Below, piece after piece: positions 28,027 to 36,068 of a DNA stretch of 64,000 nucleotides. How positions within the stretch are numbered: position 1 is the first letter of the stretch; every line of letters starts with the position of its first letter. A program made the translations under genes and the position numbers. The DNA is from UBA4744 sp963707435. GTDB lineage: Bacteria > Actinomycetota > Acidimicrobiia > Spongiisociales > UBA4744. Location of the stretch: the NCBI GenBank assembly GCA_963707435.1, contig CAVPPF010000002.1, positions 434,001 to 498,000 on the forward strand, written 5' to 3'. The notes under the pieces were generated by a model. The model was not told the origin of the DNA. It was given only the letters and a program-made list of their open reading frames with translations, and did not search any database.

Positions 28027-28943
28027 CCGTACCGCCCGTAGTCAACCGGCGCTGACAGTGCCGGGCCGACCGGGGCCAACGCCTGCCAGCGCTCATCGCC
28101 GAGTTTGGCCAGGTAGTCCGCGTGGTTCTCGGTCCCGTAGACCCACTCATCCAGCCAGGCAGCCAGCGCGTCGGGATGGCGACTGATGGCATCCCATTCC
28201 ACGTAGAAGCGATTGTCCCGGTCGTAGTAGCCCTGCACATAGGATGGGTGACACGCTCCTGGTTCGACTACCACGGCCTCGACGATCATGCCGGGAATGA
28301 CCGTCCGGTTCGGATCAGCTCTGATCACCTCCTCGTCGACCAGTTCCTCGCACACAACGATCACCCGCTCGGCGGCAAAGGCCGCGTCCCGCTGACAACC
28401 GAGCAAGCCCCACATCTGGGTGTTGCCTTCGCGGTCGGCTCTTTGGGCGTGGACGATCGTCACGTCGGGATGGAGAGGTGGCACGACGTGAATCGGCTCA
28501 CCGTCGTAGGGGCTCACCACCCGGGCGATATGCGGGTTCACCGCAGGCAGGTCACTATCCGTGTAGCTGTGCAAAGGAAAGAAGGGCAGGTCGCTTGCTC
28601 CGGCCAGGTAGCGGCACACCATCCCGAAGTGGGAGTACTCCTCGATCTCGATGGGGAGCGGGTCGGCCTTTTCGAGACGGCGGCGGATGGCGTGCAAAGA
28701 ACCCACTCCGGGATTGCCCAACCACGAGAACACCAGCTTCGAGGCGACTCCAGCCGCCACCATCTGGTCGTAGATAACGTCGGGGGTGAGCCTGCACAGG
28801 GTAAGGTCCCGCTTGCGCTGGCGAATCACCTCGTGCCCGGCCGCGAAACAGATCAGGTGAGTAAAGCCTTCGATAGCCAGGATGTCACCGTCGCGCACCA
28901 GCCCCTCGATCGCCTCGCGCAGCGAGGTCACTTTGTCCCCCAT
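28023..28943 (-). CDS. CoA-transferase subunit A (glutaconate CoA-transferase GctA-like)
   Basis: First subunit of the class I CoA-transferase, 306 aa. LREAIEGLVRDGDILAIEGFTH at the N-terminus matches the family start, followed by LTPDVIYDQMVAAG, VFSWLGNPGVGS, and the C-terminal DVTIVHAQRADREGN stretch typical of CoA-transferase A subunits. ATG 28943 starts 6 bp after the aldehyde dehydrogenase stop. Gene order dehydrogenase, GctA, GctB, aminotransferase suggests amine to aldehyde to acid to acyl-CoA. Confidence 0.9.
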   Translation of the reverse strand: MGDKVTSLREAIEGLVRDGDILAIEGFTHLICFAAGHEVIRQRKRDLTLCRLTPDVIYDQMVAAGVASKLVFSWLGNPGVGSLHAIRRRLEKADPLPIEIEEYSHFGMVCRYLAGASDLPFFPLHSYTDSDLPAVNPHIARVVSPYDGEPIHVVPPLHPDVTIVHAQRADREGNTQMWGLLGCQRDAAFAAERVIVVCEELVDEEVIRADPNRTVIPGMIVEAVVVEPGACHPSYVQGYYDRDNRFYVEWDAISRHPDALAAWLDEWVYGTENHADYLAKLGDERWQALAPVGPALSAPVDYGRYG

Positions 28944-28948
28944 GGGCG

Positions 28949-30517
28949 CTACTCCTCGACCCGGGTGCGGCTCTGCTCACGTAGATATTGGGTCAGATAG
29001 TACGGTCCTCCCCCCGCCTTGCCGCTCGTCCCGGAACCCTTCCACCCCCCGAACGGTTGTACGCCGGGCCAGGCTCCAGTGGTGGCCCCGGCCCGCCGGT
29101 TGACGTACACAACCCCAGCTTCGATCCGATCGAGAAACCGCTCGACCTCGTCGGGATCTGCGCTGTAGAAGCCGGCCGTCAATCCGTACTCGGTGTCGTT
29201 GGCGAGCGCCAGAGCTTCATCGAGGTCGGCAACCTCATCGACGGCCACCAACGGTACGAACAGCTCCCGTTTCCAGATCCAGCTGGAGCGGGGAACCTTC
29301 ACCACGGTTGGGGAAACGAAGTTGCCCCGGGCCAGATCGCCGTCTCCCAACCTGGCCCCTCCGGTCAACACATCACCGGATGCGGATGCTTCAGCCACAG
29401 CTTCCAGGTAGGTACCGACCGCCTTCTCATTGATAAGTGGCCCCAGGTAGACGTCACGGTCGAGCGGGTTTCCGATGCGGATACGGGACGTCTTGTCTAC
29501 GAGCAGATCGAGGAACTCTTCCGCCACGGCCGGGGCAACATAGACCCGTGAGTTAGCCGAGCATTTCTGGCCCCCGAATCCAAATGCGGAGCGCAGCACG
29601 CCGTCGGATGCCGTGTCGAGGTCGGCATTGGCGGTCACGATGGTCGGGTTCTTGCCGCCCATCTCGCAGATGGCCGGTTTGGGGAACAGGGTGCTGAACG
29701 TGCGATAGATGTCCATCCCCACCTCGTACGACCCTGTGAAGGTGATCCCGGCCACCTCCGGATGAGCGGTCAGAGCGGCCCCTGCCACCGGTCCGGACCC
29801 GGTAATGAGATGAAACGCTCCGGGCGGGAGGCCGGCGTCGCGAAGCGCTTCGTACAAATGCAGGGCGGTGAGCGAACCGTTTGTGGACGGCTTCAATACG
29901 ACGGCATTGCCGGCCACCAGCGCGGCGCCGGTCGGCCCGGCGGCGAGCGCCATCGGGAAGTTGAACGGGCTGATGACCGCCCAAACTCCATGAGGGCGCA
30001 TCACGTCAGAAGTGACCTCGGCGGCGGAGAGACGCTCCATTGGCACCGTGAACCCATCGTGTTCCTCCATCTGATGGCAGTAATAGCGGATGAGGTCGGC
30101 TGACTCCTCGACGTCCCCGAGAGCTTCGAGACGGTTCTTACCGACCTCGAAGGCCATCGCCGCGCTCAAGACGTTGCGCCGCTCGCTGATAAGATCGGCA
30201 GCCCGACGCAGGATGGCGACGCGCTCCTGCCAGGGCGTTCCCGCCCAGATCGGTGCGAACGAACGCGCGCTCGCTACCGCGTCGTAGACGTCGCCTGTGG
30301 ATGACTGTGCGAATCGACCGATGACGATGTCACGGTCGATTGGTGAGTGAACCTCCCGCATACCATCGCCGGAACGAGGCTGGCCGTCGATGTAGAACGG
30401 GTGTTCACGGTCGAGCAGCATCCTGGCGCCGGCGATGCCCTCGTCGTATGCGCGGTGGAGGTCGTCGTTGTCTGCGGAGAGCGTTGCGTAGGTGACACGG
30501 AAGGCGGGTTCTGACAT
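28949..30517 (-). CDS. Aldehyde dehydrogenase (1-pyrroline-5-carboxylate dehydrogenase-like group)
   Basis: NAD-dependent semialdehyde dehydrogenase, 522 aa, with the long N-terminus typical of the PruA/RocA group. The catalytic Cys is in GFGGQKCSANSR (near residue 318), the general base Glu in AICEMGGKNP (near 284), and VISPFNFPMAL and FTGSYEVG shape the NAD site. The C-terminus has QPFGGWKGSG. It could oxidise glutamate semialdehyde or an amine-derived semialdehyde produced by the neighbouring aminotransferase; the first is the family norm, the second is suggested by context. It is first in the minus-strand operon and diverges from the thiolase gene across about 130 bp. Confidence 0.9.
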   Translation of the reverse strand: MSEPAFRVTYATLSADNDDLHRAYDEGIAGARMLLDREHPFYIDGQPRSGDGMREVHSPIDRDIVIGRFAQSSTGDVYDAVASARSFAPIWAGTPWQERVAILRRAADLISERRNVLSAAMAFEVGKNRLEALGDVEESADLIRYYCHQMEEHDGFTVPMERLSAAEVTSDVMRPHGVWAVISPFNFPMALAAGPTGAALVAGNAVVLKPSTNGSLTALHLYEALRDAGLPPGAFHLITGSGPVAGAALTAHPEVAGITFTGSYEVGMDIYRTFSTLFPKPAICEMGGKNPTIVTANADLDTASDGVLRSAFGFGGQKCSANSRVYVAPAVAEEFLDLLVDKTSRIRIGNPLDRDVYLGPLINEKAVGTYLEAVAEASASGDVLTGGARLGDGDLARGNFVSPTVVKVPRSSWIWKRELFVPLVAVDEVADLDEALALANDTEYGLTAGFYSADPDEVERFLDRIEAGVVYVNRRAGATTGAWPGVQPFGGWKGSGTSGKAGGGPYYLTQYLREQSRTRVEE

Positions 30518-30646
30518 GGGGACCCTTTCGAGAACATCACACGACGGGCGAATCGTAGTCTTCGCACCCTAGGCGCGAACGCGCCCTTGGCGCCTTGATT
30601 CAGGCCGGTGCCGCGTCGGCGAGAATAGGGGCGAGAGGAGTACGAA

Positions 30647-31828
30647 ATGGCCGGAGCAGTGTTCATCGTCGATGCGTGCCGGACACCGGTGGGGAAGGTC
30701 AACGGTGGGCTCTCTGCAGTCCGCCCGGACGACCTGAGTGCCACCATCATTCAGGCGTTGTTGCGGCGCACCCCCGCCCTCGATCCCGAACAGATCGACG
30801 ACGTGTACTGGGGAGCTGCCAACCAGTCGGGCGAGGACAACCGCAACCTGGCGCGGATGGCCGTGCTGCTGGCCGGTCTGCCGGTGACCGTGCCGGGCGC
30901 CACCGTCAATCGTTTGTGCGGGTCGGGCCTCGAGGCTGTGAGCGCGGCAGCCCGGGCCATCGCCGCCGGAGAAGCCGAACTCTGCCTGGCGGGAGGCGCC
31001 GAGTCTATGACTCGCGCCCCGTTCGTCATCCCCCGTCCCGAGCGGGCGTTCCCCCGCCAGCTGACCACATTCGATACTCGCCTCGGCTGGCGGCTGATCA
31101 ATCCGGCGATGGAAGAGACGTATCCGCCGATCTCGCTGGGGCAGACCGCCCAACGGGTAGCCGATCACTATGGAATCGATCGGGAGCGACAAGACCGGTT
31201 TGCGCTGGGCAGCCACCTGGCGGGCGCCTCCGCCACCGACGCCGGTCGCTTCGTGGACGAACTCGAGTTGGTCGATCGCGCAGATCTCGCCTCCGACGAA
31301 TCGATCAACCGCGACCTGACTCTCGAGCATCTGGCGGCCCTCGAGCCGGCCTTTGCGGCGGGGGGCACCGTCACCGGTGGAAACTCATCTCCGCTCAGTG
31401 ACGGCGCTGCCGGACTGGTGCTGATGTCGGGCCGGCTGGTCGAGGACCTGGGGGTCGAACCACTGGCTCGCTACGTGGCCACGGCCGCCGTCGGAGTGCA
31501 CCCGGATGTGATGGGGATCGGCCCCGTCCCGGCCACTCGCAAAGTCCTGGAACGGACCGGTTGGACGGTTGATGATCTCGACCTCATCGAGCTGAACGAG
31601 GCGTTCGCTTCTCAATCGCTGGCGTGCATCGATCAGCTCGGTTTCGATCCCAACCGGGTCAACGTGAACGGCGGGGCAATTGCCCTGGGTCATCCGCTCG
31701 GATGCTCCGGTGCGAAGATTCTCACGACTCTGCTCCACGAGATGCGACGTCGCCAGGCCCGGCGCGGCCTGGCGACGATGTGCATCGGAGTCGGCCAGGG
31801 AATCTCGATGCTGGTCGAACGGACCTGA
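30647..31828 (+). CDS. Thiolase family protein (acetyl-CoA acetyltransferase / 3-oxoadipyl-CoA thiolase type)
   Basis: Thiolase of 393 aa. The acyl-accepting Cys is in VNRLCGSGLEAV (Cys91), the activating His in IALGHPLGCSGAK (near 349) and the second Cys in MCIGVGQG (near 379). NEAFASQSLA is also typical. It would cleave a 3-oxoacyl-CoA to acetyl-CoA and a shorter acyl-CoA. GAGGAG lies 5-10 bp before ATG 30647. It lies divergently beside the aldehyde dehydrogenase-CoA-transferase-aminotransferase operon and may finish that pathway; a general beta-oxidation role is also possible. Confidence 0.92.
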   Translation: MAGAVFIVDACRTPVGKVNGGLSAVRPDDLSATIIQALLRRTPALDPEQIDDVYWGAANQSGEDNRNLARMAVLLAGLPVTVPGATVNRLCGSGLEAVSAAARAIAAGEAELCLAGGAESMTRAPFVIPRPERAFPRQLTTFDTRLGWRLINPAMEETYPPISLGQTAQRVADHYGIDRERQDRFALGSHLAGASATDAGRFVDELELVDRADLASDESINRDLTLEHLAALEPAFAAGGTVTGGNSSPLSDGAAGLVLMSGRLVEDLGVEPLARYVATAAVGVHPDVMGIGPVPATRKVLERTGWTVDDLDLIELNEAFASQSLACIDQLGFDPNRVNVNGGAIALGHPLGCSGAKILTTLLHEMRRRQARRGLATMCIGVGQGISMLVERT

Positions 31829-31910
31829 CTGCTTGCCCAATCACCCAGTTCTCACGTGGCTCTATAGTCGGATGATCCCAGCAGCAGGACATAGGTCTCG
31901 GCCGGGATAC

Positions 31911-32348
31911 TCAACCCGGCCACGTCTCGGTCAGGTTGGTTTGCGAACTGTCGTTTCTAACGAGCTTTGCGCCGCTGAACTCGACGATGAAATCGGCGTT
32001 ATCACACGATGGCGGTGGCGGTGGGAGCTCGCACTCGGCGCCCTCGGCGAGAACGTAGTCCGACCACGTGACACCGTCCTTGGTGCGGGTATGGTTGTCG
32101 CCATGGTAGTTGGGATCGTCCGGGTTGTTCCACGCCGCTAGGTCTATCGTGATCACGACGTACGGATTCGACAACGACCGGGTCGCATGACAGATCGTGA
32201 TCTTGTGACCGTCTACGAGGTCTGTCCCTTGGTCTGGTTTTGTGGCTGCGGCCGGTGCCGCCCTGGCTGCCAGCAGCATGGCCGCAATCGCTAGGAGTGA
32301 AACCCCGTCCGTGCAGCTACCCCACAAGCGAGGGCTGGGCCCCGACAC
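31911..32348 (-). CDS. Small secreted protein with a KITICHATRS-type domain
   Basis: Protein of 145 aa with an N-terminal hydrophobic segment (VSLLAIAAMLLAARAAPAAA) resembling a Sec signal. The mature part has HKITICHATRSLSNPYVV, HGDNHTRTKDGVTW and ECELPPPPP. This ICHAT block recurs in actinobacterial cell-surface and secreted proteins, usually within much longer chains, so the gene may be a short or truncated member. Function is unknown. There is no clear ribosome site, and the start could be a few codons further in. Confidence 0.6.
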   Translation of the reverse strand: MSGPSPRLWGSCTDGVSLLAIAAMLLAARAAPAAATKPDQGTDLVDGHKITICHATRSLSNPYVVITIDLAAWNNPDDPNYHGDNHTRTKDGVTWSDYVLAEGAECELPPPPPSCDNADFIVEFSGAKLVRNDSSQTNLTETWPG

Positions 32349-32375
32349 TGGTGAGCTAGCGACGAGAGAGACGCC

Positions 32376-32585
32376 TCACGGGCCGGTGCGGTCGATCTGG
32401 AGGCGGGTTTCGTAGTGCCGGGTGCGGAGGCGGTCGAGGCGAGCCTCCAAGCTTCCGGTGCCGAGCCCCCGAGCCCTCCGACCCTTCAGCTCGGCGGCGA
32501 GGACGTTGATCTGTCCTTCCAGCTGGTGTTTGCGTTCGATCAGCTCGGCCCGGGTGGGACCGGTCCGTTTCTTCCACCGGATCAT
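32376..32585 (-). CDS. Small charged hypothetical protein, 69 aa
   Basis: A short Arg/Lys/Glu/Leu-rich protein: PTRAELIERKHQLEGQINVL, then RGLGTGSLEARLDRLRTRHY. The heptad spacing of Leu suggests a helical or coiled-coil segment. The start at ATG 32585 is chosen because the longer upstream frame has no protein character. No family is recognised and the ribosome site is weak, so the call rests on the coding-like sequence. Confidence 0.45.
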   Translation of the reverse strand: MIRWKKRTGPTRAELIERKHQLEGQINVLAAELKGRRARGLGTGSLEARLDRLRTRHYETRLQIDRTGP

Positions 32586-32640
32586 GAGCTCATGGTATCG
32601 AGAGCCAACGCGGGAACTACAGAAGGCGGGGAGTTGCGGG

Positions 32641-33120
32641 TCAGTGTCCCGAGTACTTGGGCCGCGACTCCGGTCCGAACGGGCCGACTGCGTCTTCGGC
32701 AGGAGTGAGGGGCTCGAGCAGTCCGAGTTCGAGCAACGCCAGAACCGCTTGGGCGTAGGCATTCGAGGCACCGGCGTCCCGGTATTCGGCGATCGATGCG
32801 CCGATGTCCACGGCGCACACATAGTCGCCGGCATCACGGGTGAGTGCTACCAGGCGTTCGCCGATGAGCGACCGTAGTTGGGCTTCCGTCGGCAGCCAGA
32901 CCACCTGGCTGTGCAGGATCGAGTCCAGCGACCATTCCACTGCGCCGTTGAAGGTGATGGCCGCCTCGCCGGCCAGGCGCTGGATGTCGATCGTCATGTC
33001 GGCCAGTACGAACACCCGATCGTCGAGACCGCGATCCGGGATGAAGAAGACGTCGTAGCGAGCCGGCCGCCAGTTCAGGCCGCCATCGCGCAATGCTCGG
33101 GCAAGCTCAACGGAGATCAT
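32641..33120 (-). CDS. Conserved hypothetical protein (often labelled CpaE-like in actinobacteria)
   Basis: Protein of 159 aa beginning MISVELARALRDGGL, followed by DVFFIPDRGLDDRVFVLADM and EWSLDSILHSQVVWLPTEAQ. I recall this family from many actinobacteria, where it carries the name pilus assembly protein CpaE, but it lacks the P-loop of true CpaE and its function is unknown. No signal or membrane segment. The second half (SNAYAQAVLALLELGLL) is helical. It stands alone among small genes. Confidence 0.65.
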   Translation of the reverse strand: MISVELARALRDGGLNWRPARYDVFFIPDRGLDDRVFVLADMTIDIQRLAGEAAITFNGAVEWSLDSILHSQVVWLPTEAQLRSLIGERLVALTRDAGDYVCAVDIGASIAEYRDAGASNAYAQAVLALLELGLLEPLTPAEDAVGPFGPESRPKYSGH

Positions 33121-33179
33121 GGCATCAGGCTATCGGAACCCAGCCGCAATCGCACAGATCGCGCTGCGGGTGCCGGCGG

Positions 33180-33935
33180 TCAGCACCCGGGCCCGGCGCC
33201 CGCTCCCAGTGCAACTATCCGGGCGGCCCGATCGGAAGTGTCCCGATCGAAGTAGAAAAACAGCCGGATTCCCCGGTCGTCGGTTGGGGTTGCCGTCAGG
33301 TAGGCCACCGTTGGGGGCCCATCACAGGGCGCGGCCTCCAACACGACCCTTTCCCCGTAGGCGTCCTGGACCTCCGCCAGGGCGGAACCGATCCCGATCC
33401 CCTCGGCGGTCTTCAGAACCCACGAGGGGGTAGGTGGGGCTGGTTCGCCGGTCGGTTTGGGACCGTGAACCCATCCGGCCAGGTGCTCGAGGCCGTCGTC
33501 GCGGTAGAACTGGTAGTCGCTGAAGATGACCGCCAGTCCGATGTCGTCCCAGTACACATTCCGGAGGGGATGTCCCCCGTACGGGTATTCGTTTCCCGGT
33601 GAGTTTGGACCGAGCAACTCGATGAGGGTTTCCATGGCGGTGGCGGTCGGCGTCCCGAAGTCGAGCGAGCCAAGCCCGTCGCCCCGGAGCACCAGCGCCG
33701 GGATGGCCAAACTCGCCGATGGAGTCGGCTGGGCCGTTGTGGTTGTGGTCGCCCCGGTGGTAGTCGTCGGTCGAGTCGAGGTCGTGGGGGTCGAAGCCGT
33801 ATTCGCCGAAGTGGCTGAGGTGGTCGGCAGCGGCGGCGTTGCCGTCTCGGCGGTACGCGTGGTCGAGGTGGTCTCCCCGCCGGCACACGCCCAGACCAGC
33901 AGGCCCATGACCGTCAGGAGCGCGACACGGCGCAT
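33180..33935 (-). CDS. Putative lipoprotein with Thr-rich linker
   Basis: Lipoprotein of 251 aa. The signal is RRVALLTVMGLLVWAC with the lipid-modified Cys near residue 17. A long Thr/Ser/Pro linker of about 45 residues follows, as is common in some high-GC actinobacteria. The folded domain (LVLRGDGLGSLDFGTP, WDDIGLAVIFSDYQFYRDDG) is not recognised. ATG 33935 is preferred over 33953 because GGAGGTG precedes it at good spacing. It is divergent from the next lipoprotein gene. Confidence 0.75.
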   Translation of the reverse strand: MRRVALLTVMGLLVWACAGGETTSTTRTAETATPPLPTTSATSANTASTPTTSTRPTTTTGATTTTTAQPTPSASLAIPALVLRGDGLGSLDFGTPTATAMETLIELLGPNSPGNEYPYGGHPLRNVYWDDIGLAVIFSDYQFYRDDGLEHLAGWVHGPKPTGEPAPPTPSWVLKTAEGIGIGSALAEVQDAYGERVVLEAAPCDGPPTVAYLTATPTDDRGIRLFFYFDRDTSDRAARIVALGAGAGPGC

Positions 33936-34162
33936 CAGCACCTCCGCGCTCATTGTCTCTCCGCCGCCGCCGTTCCACCAGAGCCGATTCGGGTGATCTC
34001 CGGGCCACCCACCCGAGGGTGTTGCGACGGCGTGCCTTCGACCGGTCGCTTGACCTGCAAAGCCCGGCACGCCTGAGGAGGGCCCACGGGATTCGGACCG
34101 ACGTGGGACCTCAATTCGACCTAGTCTTGAGGGTCGTTGGGAATCGAGATAAGGGCGTTTCC

Positions 34163-34609
34163 ATGAGGTCGAGAATCGCGGTTGCACTCGTCGGCCTGCT
34201 GGTTCTGCTGCTCGCCTCCTGCGGCACCGGCGCCGACGGCGAACCAAGCTCTGCAAGAACCGACACCGACGACATCGATGTCTGTTCGCTCCTGAGCGAC
34301 GTGGAAGTGACCGCAGCGATCGGGAGTGCTCCGGCATCAGAGCCGACCGAGCCGGCAGGCCCGTTCACCGGCTGTAAGTGGGGTTCCGGGCTGCTCTACG
34401 TTCAGATTGCCCCGGCCGTCTCGCTCATCACCGCACCGACCGAGACCAATTGTCCGTCGGCCGGGATCGGAGACGAATCCACCGTGTGTTTCGGTTCGGT
34501 CAAGTTCCTGACCAACGGGATTCACACAACCGTTTCGACCATTGAAGATCTGTCAGAGGCTCAACTCACTGCCGTAGCTGCGATCCTGCTTCCCAAGCTC
34601 CAGGACTGA
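34163..34609 (+). CDS. Small lipoprotein (DUF3558-like)
   Basis: Lipoprotein of 148 aa: signal RIAVALVGLLVLLLASC, then a short Ser/Thr/Asp linker and a domain starting DIDVCSLLSDVEVTAAIG, with paired Cys in GCKWGSG and NCPSAG. The DVCxLL...GCxW pattern resembles DUF3558-type actinobacterial lipoproteins, whose role is unknown. ATG 34163 is the first codon giving a signal peptide. Confidence 0.7.
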   Translation: MRSRIAVALVGLLVLLLASCGTGADGEPSSARTDTDDIDVCSLLSDVEVTAAIGSAPASEPTEPAGPFTGCKWGSGLLYVQIAPAVSLITAPTETNCPSAGIGDESTVCFGSVKFLTNGIHTTVSTIEDLSEAQLTAVAAILLPKLQD

Positions 34610-34763
34610 TGAGGAACACGAAGACAGAAGGCAGGCCCGCGCCGGGGCGCTCCTTGTTCGGGTCGTTGATGCGTGCACGTCTCCAGCGGATACCCGGACG
34701 CCTCATGGGTTTCGGGCAGCAGTCCACGGTAGGTTCACCCGCAGAACTCGACCGATCGGACCT

Positions 34764-35013
34764 CTAGCCCGTCTTCCTGCCGAAGAGCAAGTAGGCGACT
34801 GGGCAGACGAAATTGATCATGGCGACCATCCGCCACACCTTTCGGGCCTCTGATCTCCTCAGGTGATCTTCGGGACAGGTCACGTCGCGCAATCGCCAGG
34901 AGCGTGATCTGCGCCATGGCACCGATGAAGACGAAGACGCGGTGGGTCGGGGTGAGGTCTTGCCAGCGCCGTTTCTTGGGCTTCACGACGGGGTCCCTAT
35001 TGGTCGCTCTCAT
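34764..35013 (-). pseudogene. Small membrane protein with PLDc_N-like domain, frameshifted
   Basis: Two membrane segments, FVFIGAMAQITLLAIA and VAMINFVCPVAYLLFG, frame the motif EEIRGPK, a pattern typical of the phospholipase D nuclease N-terminal (PLDc_N) small membrane proteins. The first frame fails after RGPK; the expected VWRMVAMINFVCPVAYL and the stop at 34764 are in the next frame, so one extra base around 34830 breaks the gene. Restored length is about 82 aa. Function unknown. Confidence 0.65.
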
Positions 35014-35328
35014 CCTCGCACTTCGGATGGTGACCTGCCAGATGTCGCCCGGCGGGTTTGGTGACCTACCTTGGAAGCGCGCCCTCGTTGAGACGGGGGA
35101 TGGCCCTGTCGATCGTCTTCGGATCACTGCGATCGACACTCGGGCATCCTCGAACGGATCCGAATGGAAGCCCTCGACTGTCCATCTGCCCGTTGGTTGC
35201 GACGGCGAGCCTTCAACGCTGCCCGCCCGGGGCATCCGAGTATTCGATCAGGGATGTTCCGTGCAGCCACGGTCGGGGTCGCCGAAAAGACCTGTACATT
35301 GGACGTGAGATCCCCAGGAGGAAGCGGT
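35014..35328. other. Intergenic stretch without a recognised gene
   Basis: About 315 bp between the PLDc_N-like gene and a 78-aa gene transcribed away from it. It must carry both promoters. Overlapping frames on each strand show no family or ribosome site. Confidence 0.4.
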
Positions 35329-35565
35329 ATGAAGCGTCTCTTCAAGTTCGGGCTGTTCGCAGCACTGGTTGCCGGGGCTGTGAAACTGGTGTCGACCCAG
35401 AAGGCTGAGTGGCAGGGCCTGACGGAATCGGAGATTCGGACCAAACTCCACGCCAAGCTCGACAAAAAGGTACCCGGCGACAAGGTCGATCAGATGGCCG
35501 ACAAGATCGTAGAAGGGATGCGCAAGCGGGGAGTCCTCGGCGAGGAAGCTCCGGGCCAGACCTGA
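35329..35565 (+). CDS. Small conserved hypothetical protein with N-terminal hydrophobic segment
   Basis: Protein of 78 aa. Residues 4-20 (LFKFGLFAALVAGAVKL) form one hydrophobic helix; the rest is charged and helical (LTESEIRTKLHAKL, DQMADKIVEGMRKRG). The start is firm: AGGAGGAAGC lies 3-8 bp before ATG 35329. No known family is recognised. Likely a membrane-anchored small protein. Confidence 0.65.
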   Translation: MKRLFKFGLFAALVAGAVKLVSTQKAEWQGLTESEIRTKLHAKLDKKVPGDKVDQMADKIVEGMRKRGVLGEEAPGQT

Positions 35566-35673
35566 GGGCGATCTGCCGACCAGGCCGTAGGTTCGCCGAC
35601 CGGGTTCAGACGATCTGCCGTTGGGCCATCACCACCACCTGCAGGGCCGGTTGGGGCCCGGCGCCGGCGGCGG

Positions 35674-35958
35674 CTACGAACCCGCGGTCACGATCATCAC
35701 GAGCAGGAACAGCGAAGTCACGAAACCGGTTGCACCGGCGACGATTCCGCCCATGGCCAGGCCGCGTCCTTCCAGCTCCAGGGAGCCGAGGACCATCTCT
35801 TTGCGGGCACGCAGGCCGGCCAGAACCGCAATGAATCCAAAGATCCCCCAGGCCAGACCAAACGCGTACCACGCCAGCGAGAGGACCCCCAGGACGAGCG
35901 AGACAACGGCCAGGCCGCTGTAGCGGAGTCCGGTTGGGGTGGCCGACGGTTCGGTCAT
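35674..35958 (-). CDS. DUF4190-type small membrane protein
   Basis: Protein of 94 aa with two or three membrane helices: GLAVVSLVLGVLSLAWYAFG, then IFGFIAVLAGLRARKEM and GIVAGATGFVTSLFLLVMIV. GLAVVSLVLG with ...GRGLAMGGIVAG is the DUF4190 pattern. ATG 35958 follows GAGGAGACA on the minus strand; a longer frame is possible but lacks a ribosome site. Function unknown. Confidence 0.75.
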   Translation of the reverse strand: MTEPSATPTGLRYSGLAVVSLVLGVLSLAWYAFGLAWGIFGFIAVLAGLRARKEMVLGSLELEGRGLAMGGIVAGATGFVTSLFLLVMIVTAGS

Positions 35959-36068
35959 TGTCTCCTCAAAGGGTCGGTAGGCCGCCACCATACCGGACCG
36001 GCCGGGTTGGTGGGGATGGTGATCATTAGCATGGACACAGCGGATGGAGCCGAAAGGACGGGTGGATA

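Noticed and set aside
32376..32837. Longer 153-aa version of the small charged protein
   Set aside because: Its first 84 residues are antisense to nothing conserved and overlap the neighbouring conserved hypothetical gene; the ATG 32585 start is more sensible.
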